Shown here: positions 1 through 9,475 of the stretch, in pieces
Layout of the letters: each line of letters opens with the position of its first letter
Numbering within the stretch: the stretch's first letter is position 1
Assembly: GCA_945893395.1 (NCBI GenBank)
Contig: CAMDEC010000009.1
Location: forward strand, 1-35,285
Direction: 5' to 3'
Source: Bifidobacterium breve
Lineage (GTDB): Bacteria > Actinomycetota > Acidimicrobiia > Acidimicrobiales > Ilumatobacteraceae
Length of the DNA stretch: 35,285 nt
Position numbers and translations under genes: made by a program
The notes under the pieces: generated by a model
Told to the model about the DNA's origin: nothing
The model's input: the letters and a program-made list of their open reading frames with translations, nothing else
The model's database searches: none

Positions 1-209
1 AGCATGTCGACACCGTCGAGTTTCACCGAGCCACTAGTGACTATGTAACCCGGTTTGCCCATGAGCGCCCCAGCAAGTGTCGACTTGCCGGCGCCGTTCG
101 GGCCCATGACGGCGTGCACTTCGCCAGACTTAATTGTCAACGAAACGTCATTAAGAATCTGCGAACCACCAACCGAGACGGCGAGGTTTTTGATTTCAAG
201 TGTCGTCAT
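1..209 (-). CDS. sufC: SufC Fe-S assembly ATPase (partial, runs off the left edge)
   Basis: Reverse translation from ATG at 209 gives [55 protein letters not shown]..., with Walker [10 protein letters not shown]. It lies downstream of sufB/sufD on the same strand. Confidence 0.93.
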   Translation of the reverse strand, partial: MTTLEIKNLAVSVGGSQILNDVSLTIKSGEVHAVMGPNGAGKSTLAGALMGKPGYIVTSGSVKLDGVDM

Positions 210-220
210 AATATTTGGCC

Positions 221-532
221 TCAACTCAACTCAACAAAGACTTCGCCGTTATCAACAGTGGCGACATAAACAGGCACTGGCTGAGTCGCTGGCAAAGTGT
301 TTGGTTTGCCGGTTTCAAGACTGAACGAACTGGCATGACGAATGCACTCGATTTCTTTAGTATCACAAAGTACTTCGCCGTCAGACAATGACACATCGGC
401 GTGACTGCACTTATCGCCGATGGCATAAACCTTGTCGTCGATGCGCACGACTGCAATTGCTTGGCTGCCGACTTCGAAGCGTCGCGCCTTGCCCGAAACA
501 AGTTCGCTGAGTTTGCAAACTTTTTGCTTCAT
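221..532 (-). CDS. Rieske [2Fe-2S] ferredoxin-like protein in the SUF operon
   Basis: 103 aa with Rieske ligand motifs CSH...CIRH; located between sufD and sufC. Confidence 0.9.
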   Translation of the reverse strand: MKQKVCKLSELVSGKARRFEVGSQAIAVVRIDDKVYAIGDKCSHADVSLSDGEVLCDTKEIECIRHASSFSLETGKPNTLPATQPVPVYVATVDNGEVFVELS

Positions 533-1590
533 TAGTTCGCTCCAAGAAGTTTTGAGCTCACGCGTTCGCGCAGACCTGCGATAAACGGCAGTGCGGGCAG
601 ACGATTGAGAACTTCGTCGAAGAACCCGAGCACAACTAATCGCTCTGCAATCTCAGGCTGAATGCCACGACTCTCAAGATAAAAGCGTTGTTCTTCGTCG
701 ATTGGTCCGACCGTGCTGGCGTGACTGCACTTGACATCATTAGTTTCAATTTCGAGATTCGGCACGCTCTCTGCCCAAGCACCGTTCGACAAAGTCAAGT
801 TGCGATTGGTCTGAAATGCCTCTGACTTTGTGGCGTTTTCGCGAATGCGAATTAAACCCGTATAGACACTTTTCGCCGTGTCTTTAACGGCACCTTTAAA
901 CAGCAGGTTGCTGTGCGTACGTGGCGCGGCGTGGTCTTGCAGGGTGCGAAAGTCGTGCATCTGATTTGCATCGGCAAAGTAAAGCGCAACTTGTTGTGCG
1001 TTGGCGCCCTGACCTTCGAGTCGAACTTCAGCGCGCATGCGTGCATAATCGCCGCCCAACGCAACTGTGAACATTTTCATCGTCGAATCGCGCTGACCGA
1101 CCGCATGTTGATAGCCGATTTGCCAAGTTGCCGCGTCAAGTTCGTTAATTGCTATGTATGTGATTCGTGCCGACTGCGCGGCGCGAACATCTACGACAGG
1201 CACAATCAGCGAGTTGGTGTCGGCGCTCGAAACAAAGCGCTCGACAACTGTTACTTCGCTATTTTCGTTGGCGTCAATCACCAAGCGCGAATAAGCCACG
1301 ACGCCAGACTCGTCAAGCGAATGAGTAATCACGATTGGATCTGCGACCACCTGGTTCTTGGCAATGGTTATCGCCGTAAGTTGCGCATGCCGACCATTTA
1401 GATCTTCGAAGATGTCGGTTGCCGTGCGTGGCACGACATTCGTCGTCGACGAGACTATTTGTTTTGCCGCACTCGAAAACTCAATTTTAGACGACAGTTT
1501 GCCGAGTTTGAAAGTGTCAAGCTCGAGTTCACCGATACGGCTGTAGCGCCAGATTTCTTCGTCGACTGTTGGCAGTGCCAGCGTGCTCAT
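532..1590 (-). CDS. sufD: Fe-S cluster assembly protein SufD
   Basis: 352 aa; SufBD C-terminal features (LRTLQDHAAPRTHSNLLFKGAVKDTAKSVYTGLIRI, DVKCSHASTVGPIDEEQRFYLESRGI); operon context. Confidence 0.93.
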   Translation of the reverse strand: MSTLALPTVDEEIWRYSRIGELELDTFKLGKLSSKIEFSSAAKQIVSSTTNVVPRTATDIFEDLNGRHAQLTAITIAKNQVVADPIVITHSLDESGVVAYSRLVIDANENSEVTVVERFVSSADTNSLIVPVVDVRAAQSARITYIAINELDAATWQIGYQHAVGQRDSTMKMFTVALGGDYARMRAEVRLEGQGANAQQVALYFADANQMHDFRTLQDHAAPRTHSNLLFKGAVKDTAKSVYTGLIRIRENATKSEAFQTNRNLTLSNGAWAESVPNLEIETNDVKCSHASTVGPIDEEQRFYLESRGIQPEIAERLVVLGFFDEVLNRLPALPFIAGLRERVSSKLLGAN

Positions 1591-1916
1591 TTGTGTTTGC
1601 GCTTTTTCTTTTTATTTTTCTTTTCTTTGATTTCGGCTGCGATGTCACTCGCCATTGCGTTAATGATCGCCTCAGCTTCGCTCAACACCGACGCTGCGCT
1701 GCCTTCTTTGACGCTTTCAGGCTCAATTGGCGTGGCAGTCGGCACGACCGAGCCATGTGCCCAACCGATATCAACTGCACGGTGATCGAATTTGGCGCAT
1801 TCATCTGGACAGCGCCATGGTGCATCAGGCGCCAAGTCGAGCCGACATCGGCGCATCGCATCGCCATTTGAATATGAGCGACTCTCAAAGTGTTTACACT
1901 CGGTTCGCATCGCCAT
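1587..1916 (-). CDS. Small Cys-containing protein with a Lys/Arg-rich C-terminal tail, between sufB and sufD
   Basis: 109 aa. Four Cys spaced C-X16-C-X11-C-X3-C (CKHFESRSY...RRCRLDLAPDAPWRCPDECAKF) and tail EIKEKKNKKKKRKHK. Stop overlaps the sufD start (ATGA). Confidence 0.8.
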   Translation of the reverse strand: MAMRTECKHFESRSYSNGDAMRRCRLDLAPDAPWRCPDECAKFDHRAVDIGWAHGSVVPTATPIEPESVKEGSAASVLSEAEAIINAMASDIAAEIKEKKNKKKKRKHK

Positions 1917-1944
1917 AACTAGATTTTACTTCAGTGGGCTTGTA

Positions 1945-3345
1945 TCAGCCGACCGAGCCTTCCATTTGCAATTCGATGAGACGACTCCATTCAACAGCGT
2001 ATTCCATCGGCAACGTGCGCGTTACAGGCTCGATGAAACCGTTGACGATCATGCTCATCGCCTGCTCTTGTGACAAGCCACGACTCTGCAAATAGAAGAG
2101 TTGTTCATCGGCGATTTTTGAAACAGTCGCTTCGTGACCGATCTGTGCATCGCTTGCGCCAACCTCCATATAAGGGAACGTGCGGCTCTCACTCTGTTCG
2201 TCGAGAATCAACGCGTCGCATTGCACGTGACTCTTGCAATTTGTTGCGCCTTCTTCAACGCGAACCAAACCTCGATAAGCAGTGATGCCGCCATCTTTTG
2301 AGATCGACTTCGAAACAATCTTTGATGTCGTCTCTGGTGCGGCGTGAATCATTTTTGCTCCGGCATCTTGATGCTGTCCTGCGCCGGCATAAGCCACCGA
2401 CAAAACTTCACCCGTTGCTTTTGGTCCCATTAGATAAACACTTGGATACTTCATCGTCAGTTTTGAACCAATGTTGCCGTCAATCCACTCCATGTGGCCT
2501 TCGGCTTCGACACGCGCACGCTTAGTGACCAAGTTGTAAACATTTGGCGACCAGTTTTGAATCGTCGTATATGTGACGTGCGCGCTCGGCTTGACGATGA
2601 TTTCAACGACTGCCGAGTGCAACGAATCTTTTGTATAAACCGGAGCAGAGCAACCTTCGATGTAGTGAACTTTCGAGCCTTCGTCAGCGATAATCAGCGT
2701 GCGCTCGAACTGACCGGCGTTTTCAGAGTTGATTCTGAAATAAGCCTGCAACGGCATTTCGCACTCGACACCTGGCGGAACATAAATAAATGAGCCACCC
2801 GACCAAACAGATGTGTTGAGCGCCGAGAACTTGTTGTCACCTGGCGGAATAACAGAACCAAAATATTGCTTGACGAGATCTGGGTATTCGCGTAGCGCGG
2901 TATCCATATCGCAGAACAAAATGCCGAGTTTCTCGAGATCTTCGCGGTTGCGGTGAAACACAACTTCACTCTCATATTGCGCGGTGACGCCGGCCAAATA
3001 TTTGCGCTCGGCTTCAGGGATGCCCAACTTCTCGTAGGTTCTGCGCATTTCTTCGGGTAGGTCTTCCCATTCGTCGACTTGCGCAGTCGCTGGCTTGAGA
3101 TAATAAAAAATGTCTTGAAAGTCGATGTCGGGCATGTTGACGGCGAACCAATCAAGCATCGGTTTGCGTTCGAAAGTTTGTAGCGAGCGCAGACGCATCT
3201 TGCGCATCCACTCGGGCTCGCCTTTCCACCACGAGATTTGCTCGACGACGCCAGTGTTTAATCCTTTGACTGGCTCAAATGCATATTCGACTTCGTCGCT
3301 CCAACCGAGTTGATATTTGCTGAGATCAAGGTCAAATGAGGTCAC
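1945..3345 (-). CDS. sufB: Fe-S cluster assembly protein SufB
   Basis: 466 aa; strong SufB features (VWSGGSFIYVPPGVECEMPLQAYFRIN, YIEGCSAPVYTKDSLHSAVVEIIV, NCKSHVQCDALI). Confidence 0.97.
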   Translation of the reverse strand: MTSFDLDLSKYQLGWSDEVEYAFEPVKGLNTGVVEQISWWKGEPEWMRKMRLRSLQTFERKPMLDWFAVNMPDIDFQDIFYYLKPATAQVDEWEDLPEEMRRTYEKLGIPEAERKYLAGVTAQYESEVVFHRNREDLEKLGILFCDMDTALREYPDLVKQYFGSVIPPGDNKFSALNTSVWSGGSFIYVPPGVECEMPLQAYFRINSENAGQFERTLIIADEGSKVHYIEGCSAPVYTKDSLHSAVVEIIVKPSAHVTYTTIQNWSPNVYNLVTKRARVEAEGHMEWIDGNIGSKLTMKYPSVYLMGPKATGEVLSVAYAGAGQHQDAGAKMIHAAPETTSKIVSKSISKDGGITAYRGLVRVEEGATNCKSHVQCDALILDEQSESRTFPYMEVGASDAQIGHEATVSKIADEQLFYLQSRGLSQEQAMSMIVNGFIEPVTRTLPMEYAVEWSRLIELQMEGSVG

Positions 3346-3472
3346 AATGAGGTTTCCTTAAACTGGATAATTAGCACTATCTGCATAGTAACAATTATCG
3401 GCGGCAAATGCTCGCCCGAAACTGGTTGTTCGACACAGCGCGGCACGCGACACAGATAGCGTGACGGTCTTC

Positions 3473-4570
3473 ATGGAACGCTTTGGTCTCGTCGGTCTGC
3501 CCAACGCGGGTAAGTCATCTTTATACAACGCTTTAACCGGCTCGAATGCGCTCGCGGCGCCCTACCCGTTTGCGACCAAAGACCCGAACATCGGCATGGC
3601 CAAAGTGCTCGACCCGCGACTCAACGCGCTCGCCGAAATGTCGAAGACGCAAAAAACTGTCTACGCCACGGTCGAAGTTGTCGACATCGGCGGGTTGGTC
3701 GAAGGCGCCAGCAAAGGTGAAGGTCTCGGCAACAAGTTTCTCGCCAATATTCGTGAAGTGGATGCAATCGTGTTCGTGTTGCGGGCGTTCGCCGACGACG
3801 ATATTCCGGGGCCGAGTGACCCGCTCGAGCATTTGCGTGTGCTCGAGATCGAACTTGCACTCGCCGACCTCGAATCGGTCGAAACAAAACTTAATCGGAT
3901 GCAAAAAGCGGCGCGAATGGACAAATCGCTCGAAGAAGAACTTGGGGCGTTGACTCGCGCACAGGCGCACCTTGCAGAGGGTCGACCGCTCTACCGTGCG
4001 ACGCTGTCAAAAGACGATGCAGAATTGCTGGCGCCGCACTTTTTGTTGACGACTCGTCAAGTTTTGGCCGTAGTCAATGTTGCCGAAGATGACTTGGCGC
4101 GAGTTCCAGAATTTGAAGAACTCGTGCGCAAAGAACTTGCCCCACCAGGCTCGGCGAGTGCGAGCCAAGTAGAAGTGCTGGGCATGAGCGTGCAACTCGA
4201 AGCCGAAGCGGCGCAACTTGACACCAAAGATCGCAAAGAAATGCTCGAAGCGCTCGGCCTTGGCGAAGGTGCGTTGCCAAGAATGGTGCGCTCGGCTTAT
4301 CACCTGCTCGGTTTGCGAACATTTTTTACGACGGGCGAAAAAGAAACTCGAGCATGGACATTTCATGCAGGTTCGAAAGCCCCAGAATGTGCGGGCAAGA
4401 TTCACAGCGATCTGCAACGTGGCTTTATTCGCGCCGATGTGATTATGTGGGATGAACTGCTGCGCATCGGCTCATGGAATAAAGCCAAAGACCTGGGCAA
4501 GATTCGCGTCGAAGGCAAAGACTACGAAGTCGTCGATGGTGACACACTAGAAATTCGCCACAATACATAG
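3473..4570 (+). CDS. ychF: Ribosome-binding ATPase YchF (Obg family); start may be the GTG at 3461
   Basis: MERFGLVGLPNAGKSSLYNALTGSNA..., G-motifs and C-terminal TGS domain (FIRADVIMWDELL). Confidence 0.96.
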   Translation: MERFGLVGLPNAGKSSLYNALTGSNALAAPYPFATKDPNIGMAKVLDPRLNALAEMSKTQKTVYATVEVVDIGGLVEGASKGEGLGNKFLANIREVDAIVFVLRAFADDDIPGPSDPLEHLRVLEIELALADLESVETKLNRMQKAARMDKSLEEELGALTRAQAHLAEGRPLYRATLSKDDAELLAPHFLLTTRQVLAVVNVAEDDLARVPEFEELVRKELAPPGSASASQVEVLGMSVQLEAEAAQLDTKDRKEMLEALGLGEGALPRMVRSAYHLLGLRTFFTTGEKETRAWTFHAGSKAPECAGKIHSDLQRGFIRADVIMWDELLRIGSWNKAKDLGKIRVEGKDYEVVDGDTLEIRHNT

Positions 4571-4582
4571 CAACACAGAGAT

Positions 4583-4972
4583 GTGGCGTTGGGTAAAACG
4601 CAATACTCTATGAATATGAGCAATGCCGTTGAATTCAAAACTGGTTGGCTTGTTTGTCAGGCAAAGGTGCTCTCGAGTTTGAACATCGCCGATACGTCAG
4701 GGGCGCGTCGACGCGGTTTGATCGGCCAAACAGAAATTGAAACGCCACTTCTTATCGACTCTTGTAAGTGGATACATACATTCGGCGTGAAGTGCACACT
4801 TGATGTGGCGTATCTCGACGAGAAAATGCAAGTCATCAAGGTGCAGCAGGTTAAGCCGCTGCGAGTTGCAATGCCGGTGTTCAAAGCCAAACATGTGCTC
4901 GAGGCAAGTGCTGGCACTTTTGAAAACTGGGGACTAGTAATTGGCCACACACTTGAGGCGCGCCGAACATGA
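4583..4972 (+). CDS. DUF192 family protein
   Basis: 129 aa; RRRGLIGQTEIETPLLIDSCKWIHTFGVKCTLDVAYLDEKMQVIKV fits the DUF192 pattern. Confidence 0.8.
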   Translation: MALGKTQYSMNMSNAVEFKTGWLVCQAKVLSSLNIADTSGARRRGLIGQTEIETPLLIDSCKWIHTFGVKCTLDVAYLDEKMQVIKVQQVKPLRVAMPVFKAKHVLEASAGTFENWGLVIGHTLEARRT

Positions 4973-5808
4973 CAGGTGCCCTCGTGCTCGTAGCAACACC
5001 AATCGGCAATCTCGGCGACATGTCACAGCGTGCAATCGACGCGCTGAACCAAGCCGAAATAATATGCTGCGAAGACACGCGCCACTCGGGCAAATTGCTC
5101 AGTCATTTCGGCGTGACTGGCAAAAAACTTATCGTGATCAACGAGCACACCGAATATGACGCCCGCGAAGAAATAGTGGGCTTTGTCGCATCGGGCAAAT
5201 CAGTCGCGTTAATTACAGATGCAGGCACGCCTGGCATCAGTGACCCTGGCGAAAGACTTGTCGTCGCGGTGATCAATGCCGGCTTGCAAGTTTCGGCAAT
5301 ACCTGGGCCGTCGGCGTTGACGATGGCGCTCGTGACAAGCGGCTTGCCAACTTCACGATTCGTTTTCGAAGGTTTTTTGCCGCGCAGTGGCGCCGAGCGT
5401 ACCGAGCGACTGGCGATGGCGACAACAGAGTCGCGCACGACTATTTACTACGAGGCGCCACATCGTCTGATAAAAACTCTTAGCGACCTGACGACCGCTT
5501 GTGGCGCAGTTCGTCGAGTTGTGATCGCTCGTGAACTCACGAAACTGCACGAAGAGTTCTGGCGTGGCACTTTGCAAGACGCCAACATGCATTTCTCTAC
5601 AACTGAGCCGCGCGGTGAATTCGTGATCATTCTTGAACCGGCAAAGCCACCTGCCCCGCCGACGAACGAAGAACTAGTCGAAGCCATTCGTTCTGAAATG
5701 AATAAGGGTGTTAGTCGCAAAGATTCTGCCGCCCGAGTCTCGGCACGCTTCGGCGTCGCCAAACGCCATGTCTACGAACTCGCGCTCCAAGTTCGCGACG
5801 ACGTTTAA
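4969..5808 (+). CDS. rsmI: 16S rRNA (cytidine1402-2'-O)-methyltransferase RsmI
   Basis: 279 aa; LVLVATPIGNLGDMSQRAI, CEDTRHSGKLL, ITDAGTPGISDPGERLV, PGPSALTMALVTSGLPTSRFVFEGFLP. Confidence 0.96.
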   Translation: MTGALVLVATPIGNLGDMSQRAIDALNQAEIICCEDTRHSGKLLSHFGVTGKKLIVINEHTEYDAREEIVGFVASGKSVALITDAGTPGISDPGERLVVAVINAGLQVSAIPGPSALTMALVTSGLPTSRFVFEGFLPRSGAERTERLAMATTESRTTIYYEAPHRLIKTLSDLTTACGAVRRVVIARELTKLHEEFWRGTLQDANMHFSTTEPRGEFVIILEPAKPPAPPTNEELVEAIRSEMNKGVSRKDSAARVSARFGVAKRHVYELALQVRDDV

Positions 5809-5817
5809 GATATAACA

Positions 5818-7323
5818 GTGAAAAAGTTCTCGGCGACGACACCTATTTACTATGTCAACGCCAAACCTCACCTCGGGCACGCCTACACGACGATTATTAC
5901 TGACGCGGTTTGCCGGTGGCACAAACTTTGCGGCGAGGATGTGCACCTATTGACGGGCACCGACGAGCACGGTTTGAAGATTCAGCAATTTGCAGACGCC
6001 GAAGGTGTCTCGCCCAAGCAATTCTGCGACAAGATCGCGCCGTTGTTTGCCGACGCTTGGCAGCGCCTGAATATCGATGTCAGTGATTTCATTCGCACCA
6101 CAGAAGAGCGCCACAAAGTCGGTGTACAAAAACTTTTGCAGGCTTGTTACGACGCTGGCGACATCGAGGTCGACACTTACCGTGGCCACTACTGCGTGGC
6201 GTGTGAGGCGTACTACATCCCCGAAGAACTCGACAATGGCAAATGCAAAATCCACAACACGAAGGCCGAATATGTCGAAGAAGAAAACTATTTCTTTCGC
6301 CTTTCGCGCTACGAAGAAAAACTTCTCAAGTGGTATGCCGATCATCCAGACGCGATCAAACCCGACCATCGGGTCAACGAGGTAACAGGTTTCATCAAGC
6401 AAGGCCTGCGCGACTTTTCTGTCAGTCGCAAAACTTTGACCTGGGGCATCGAATTGCCGTGGGACAAATCGCATGTCGCATATGTTTGGTTCGACGCGCT
6501 CGCCAACTACATCACCGCGCACGGTTACGGCACCAACGAGAAACAGTTCGCTGCTAACTGGCCGGTCGATTATCACTTCATCGGCAAAGACATTATTCGT
6601 TTTCACTGTGTTTATTGGCCGGCGATGTTGATGTCAGCAGGTTTAGAGCCACCAAAAGGTTGGGCAGTTGGCGGTTGGTTGTTGGTTGGTGGCGAAAAAA
6701 TGTCGAAGACGACGGGCAACGTCGTGAACCCACTCGACCTGATCGACGAAATCGGCGTTGACGGTTTTCGCTATTACGTTTTGGCCGACACAAATTACGG
6801 CAACGATGGTGATTTTTCTTATGAGGGATTACTGTCGCGCTACAACTCAGATCTCGCGAACAACTTCGGCAACCTAGCCGCGCGTGTCGCCACAGTCGTC
6901 GAAAAAAAGTGTGGCGGCATCGGGCCAGTGCCATCTACCAAGAGCCCGCTCGCGGCGATCGCGGCACAAAGTGTCGGCGAAACAATTCGCGAATGGCAAA
7001 ATGTTCAACCTGGTCGCGCGCTTGACGCCACTTGGTCGTTGATCCGTGCGACGAATGCGTTTCTTGAAACCAATGAACCATGGAAGATGGAGCCGGGCAA
7101 AGAACTCGACATCGTCATGGGTGATGCACTCGAAGCGCTGCGTATCGTAACGATTTTGGCCAGCCCCGCGATGCCAAGAACTTGTCAAGATGTTTGGCAA
7201 CGACTCGGCATGACGGGCGAAGTTTCTGATCAGCGCGTTGGCGCCGACACGCAGTGGGGTCGCTATCCCGGCGGCACAAGCGTGACGAAGGGCGAGCCGC
7301 TGTTTCCGCGAAAAAAGATTTAG
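5818..7323 (+). CDS. metG: Methionyl-tRNA synthetase (GTG start)
   Basis: 501 aa; TPIYYVNAKPHLGHAYTT, CVACE...KCKIH metal-binding region, KMSKTTGNVV. Confidence 0.97.
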   Translation: MKKFSATTPIYYVNAKPHLGHAYTTIITDAVCRWHKLCGEDVHLLTGTDEHGLKIQQFADAEGVSPKQFCDKIAPLFADAWQRLNIDVSDFIRTTEERHKVGVQKLLQACYDAGDIEVDTYRGHYCVACEAYYIPEELDNGKCKIHNTKAEYVEEENYFFRLSRYEEKLLKWYADHPDAIKPDHRVNEVTGFIKQGLRDFSVSRKTLTWGIELPWDKSHVAYVWFDALANYITAHGYGTNEKQFAANWPVDYHFIGKDIIRFHCVYWPAMLMSAGLEPPKGWAVGGWLLVGGEKMSKTTGNVVNPLDLIDEIGVDGFRYYVLADTNYGNDGDFSYEGLLSRYNSDLANNFGNLAARVATVVEKKCGGIGPVPSTKSPLAAIAAQSVGETIREWQNVQPGRALDATWSLIRATNAFLETNEPWKMEPGKELDIVMGDALEALRIVTILASPAMPRTCQDVWQRLGMTGEVSDQRVGADTQWGRYPGGTSVTKGEPLFPRKKI

Positions 7324-7325
7324 TC

Positions 7326-8111
7326 ATGACGAGTTCACCAATCGAAAAGCGAGAGTGGGTCGACACGCACTGTCATGTGACCTACGAAGATATTCCGGGC
7401 GGTGCTGACGCCGCGTTAGTCGCGGCACGCGAGGCAGGCGTAAGGCGAATGATCACGATAGGCACAGATCTCGCTACTTCGAAGGCGGCAATCGATTTGG
7501 CTGTTTTAAACGAGGATGTTTGGGCGACCGTTGGTTTGCACCCACATGACGCCAAGAACGGACTCGACGGTTTGCACGATTTGATCACCCAACCTCGTGT
7601 TGTTGCGATCGGCGAATGCGGGCTCGACTTTTTTTATGATCACTCTGATCGCGCCGTGCAGCGTGAGATTTTTGCCGCCCAGATTGCGCTCGCCCATCAA
7701 CACAAACTCCCGCTGGTTATTCACACGCGCGAAGCATGGGACGAAACTTTCGATATTTTGCAATCGTGTGGCGTGCCCGAGCGAACAATTTTTCATTGCT
7801 TCACCGGTTCGCCCCTAGAAGCCAAAAAGTGTCTGGACATTGGTGCATATATTTCATTTTCTGGAATCGTCACTTTCAAAAAAGCACAAGAGATTCGAGA
7901 CGCAGCAACGATTTGCAGCCCCGACAAAATGCTCGTCGAAACTGACAGCCCGTTTCTGGCGCCTGTGCCACATCGCGGAAAGTCAAATCAACCCGCATTT
8001 CTGGTCGAAGTTGGTGCGTGCCTCGCCGAAATTCGAAATGTTTCGGTTGATGAAATTGCAAGACAAACGACACAAAATGCGACGATTGCTTTCCCGGGTA
8101 TCGCTGCCTAA
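7326..8111 (+). CDS. tatD: TatD family hydrolase
   Basis: DTHCHVTYEDIPGG, IGECGLDFFYDHSD, LVIHTREAWDET, HCFTGSPLEAKKCLDIGAYISFSGI, VETDSPFLAPVPHRGKSN. Start placed at the ATG after the metG stop rather than at 7254. Confidence 0.94.
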   Translation: MTSSPIEKREWVDTHCHVTYEDIPGGADAALVAAREAGVRRMITIGTDLATSKAAIDLAVLNEDVWATVGLHPHDAKNGLDGLHDLITQPRVVAIGECGLDFFYDHSDRAVQREIFAAQIALAHQHKLPLVIHTREAWDETFDILQSCGVPERTIFHCFTGSPLEAKKCLDIGAYISFSGIVTFKKAQEIRDAATICSPDKMLVETDSPFLAPVPHRGKSNQPAFLVEVGACLAEIRNVSVDEIARQTTQNATIAFPGIAA

Positions 8112-8118
8112 CCTGAAG

Positions 8119-8622
8119 ATGTTGTTATTTTCAACTTTTGAACGACGGCGAATCGCACTCGCTGCGCTTGTGACAATTCTTGTGCTGCCGTTTTTATTGA
8201 TCGGTCGCAACAATAATGACGCCGATGATGCTGTCGTTGCGGTTACGACGACACAACCTGATTCGGCGCTCGAATCAACCGAAGATGGTTCGCTTGAAGC
8301 GATAATTTTGGGTGGGCCAGCACCGATCGTGCAAGATGGCTCGGCGCAAATCGCCTATCCCGCCAGCAGTTTGATCGGCATTCAAGCAATCGCGTCGTTC
8401 AGCAATTTTGACAATGCACCAGAAATCGTTTGCTACATACCCCAAGCACCATTGGGCATCAAGATCTCTGTGCAAAATTTGAACAACGGACGAACGACGA
8501 CTTGTACAAATGTTTTTCGCACATCTCTGCCGTCGGGTGCGACAATGCTCTTGCACACAAAAGTCTTCGAGTCGCTGGCTAATCTGGTCGACGCACCGAT
8601 ACCTGTGACTGTTTCTTGGTAA
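8119..8622 (+). CDS. Single-TM anchored protein with a possible degenerate DPBB/RlpA-like C-terminal domain
   Basis: 167 aa from ATG 8119, just after the tatD stop. N-terminal TM (IALAALVTILVLPFLLI), linker, then a C-terminal segment resembling DPBB (LGIKISVQNLNNGRTTTCTNVF...PIPVTVSW). Confidence 0.65.
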   Translation: MLLFSTFERRRIALAALVTILVLPFLLIGRNNNDADDAVVAVTTTQPDSALESTEDGSLEAIILGGPAPIVQDGSAQIAYPASSLIGIQAIASFSNFDNAPEIVCYIPQAPLGIKISVQNLNNGRTTTCTNVFRTSLPSGATMLLHTKVFESLANLVDAPIPVTVSW

Positions 8623-8632
8623 TTAGTAACCC

Positions 8633-9475
8633 GTGACTTTCTCCCGCACCGAAATCATCACAATGCTCGAGCGTCACGGGCTTGCTCCACGCCGTGCGTT
8701 TGGTCAAAACTTTGTCGTTGACGCCAACACGGTGCACAAAATCGCACGACTTGCCGAGGTCGGTAGTGGCGACTTCGTACTCGAAATCGGTGCTGGCCTT
8801 GGCTCACTGACACTGGCGCTGGCCGAGACTGGCGCAAACGTTGTGGCGGTCGAAATTGATAACGGCCTAGTCGAAGTATTGCGAGCGAACACGAGGCATC
8901 TCGCAAATGTCGAAGTGATCCACGCCGATGCAATGCAACTCGACTGGCAACCACTGCTCACCAAGACGAAGCACTGGCATGTTGTAGCCAACTTGCCTTA
9001 CAACGTGGCGACAATCATCGTTGCTGATTTGCTAGATGGCATCGCCGAAGTCGAGCACATGTTGGTGATGGTGCAAAGCGAAGTCGCTGATCGACTTGTT
9101 GCTCGTGCCGGCACAGACCCTTACGGCGCTGTGAGCGTGAAGATCGATTATTGGGCAAGTTCTAAAATCGTCGGACAAGTGCCACCCTCGGTTTTTTATC
9201 CGCAGCCGCGTGTTGATTCGGCACTGGTTGATATTCGTCGGCGCAGTGAACCCGGCGTAAGCGATGTCGTTGCCAAAGAGCTGTTTGCGTTGGTGCGGGC
9301 GGGCTTCGCCAAGCGTCGCAAAATGTTGCGTCGCGCGCTTGTTGACATCGCAACCCCTGATGATTTTGCAACCGCTGATGTCAACCCCGAATCACGGGCC
9401 GAACAACTTGACTTGGCGGCGTGGGGTCGCTTGCGCAAATCAATCGACAGTCGCCTAGCAGGCTCAACGCGATGA
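8633..9475 (+). CDS. rsmA: 16S rRNA (A1518/A1519-N6,N6)-dimethyltransferase RsmA/KsgA (GTG start)
   Basis: RRAFGQNFVVDANTVHKIA, VLEIGAGLGSLTLAL, VVANLPYNVATIIV, FYPQPRVDSALV. Confidence 0.96.
   Translation: MTFSRTEIITMLERHGLAPRRAFGQNFVVDANTVHKIARLAEVGSGDFVLEIGAGLGSLTLALAETGANVVAVEIDNGLVEVLRANTRHLANVEVIHADAMQLDWQPLLTKTKHWHVVANLPYNVATIIVADLLDGIAEVEHMLVMVQSEVADRLVARAGTDPYGAVSVKIDYWASSKIVGQVPPSVFYPQPRVDSALVDIRRRSEPGVSDVVAKELFALVRAGFAKRRKMLRRALVDIATPDDFATADVNPESRAEQLDLAAWGRLRKSIDSRLAGSTR

Noticed and set aside
913-1401. 162-aa plus-strand ORF antisense to sufD
   Set aside because: Overlaps a confident sufD; translation is not protein-like and shows no family signature.
3346-3472. Divergent promoter/operator for sufB and ychF
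   Set aside because: Some AT-rich hexamers are present, but I could not identify a convincing -35/-10 pair or a SufR/IscR-type palindrome by eye.
5947-6606. 219-aa minus-strand ORF antisense to metG
   Set aside because: Lies entirely inside a confidently identified metG; no recognisable domain. Long antisense ORFs are expected from the codon bias here.
7840-8118. N-terminal extension of the 260-aa ORF overlapping tatD
   Set aside because: Extension overlaps tatD in another frame; ATG at 8119, just after the tatD stop and right before the TM segment, is the better start.
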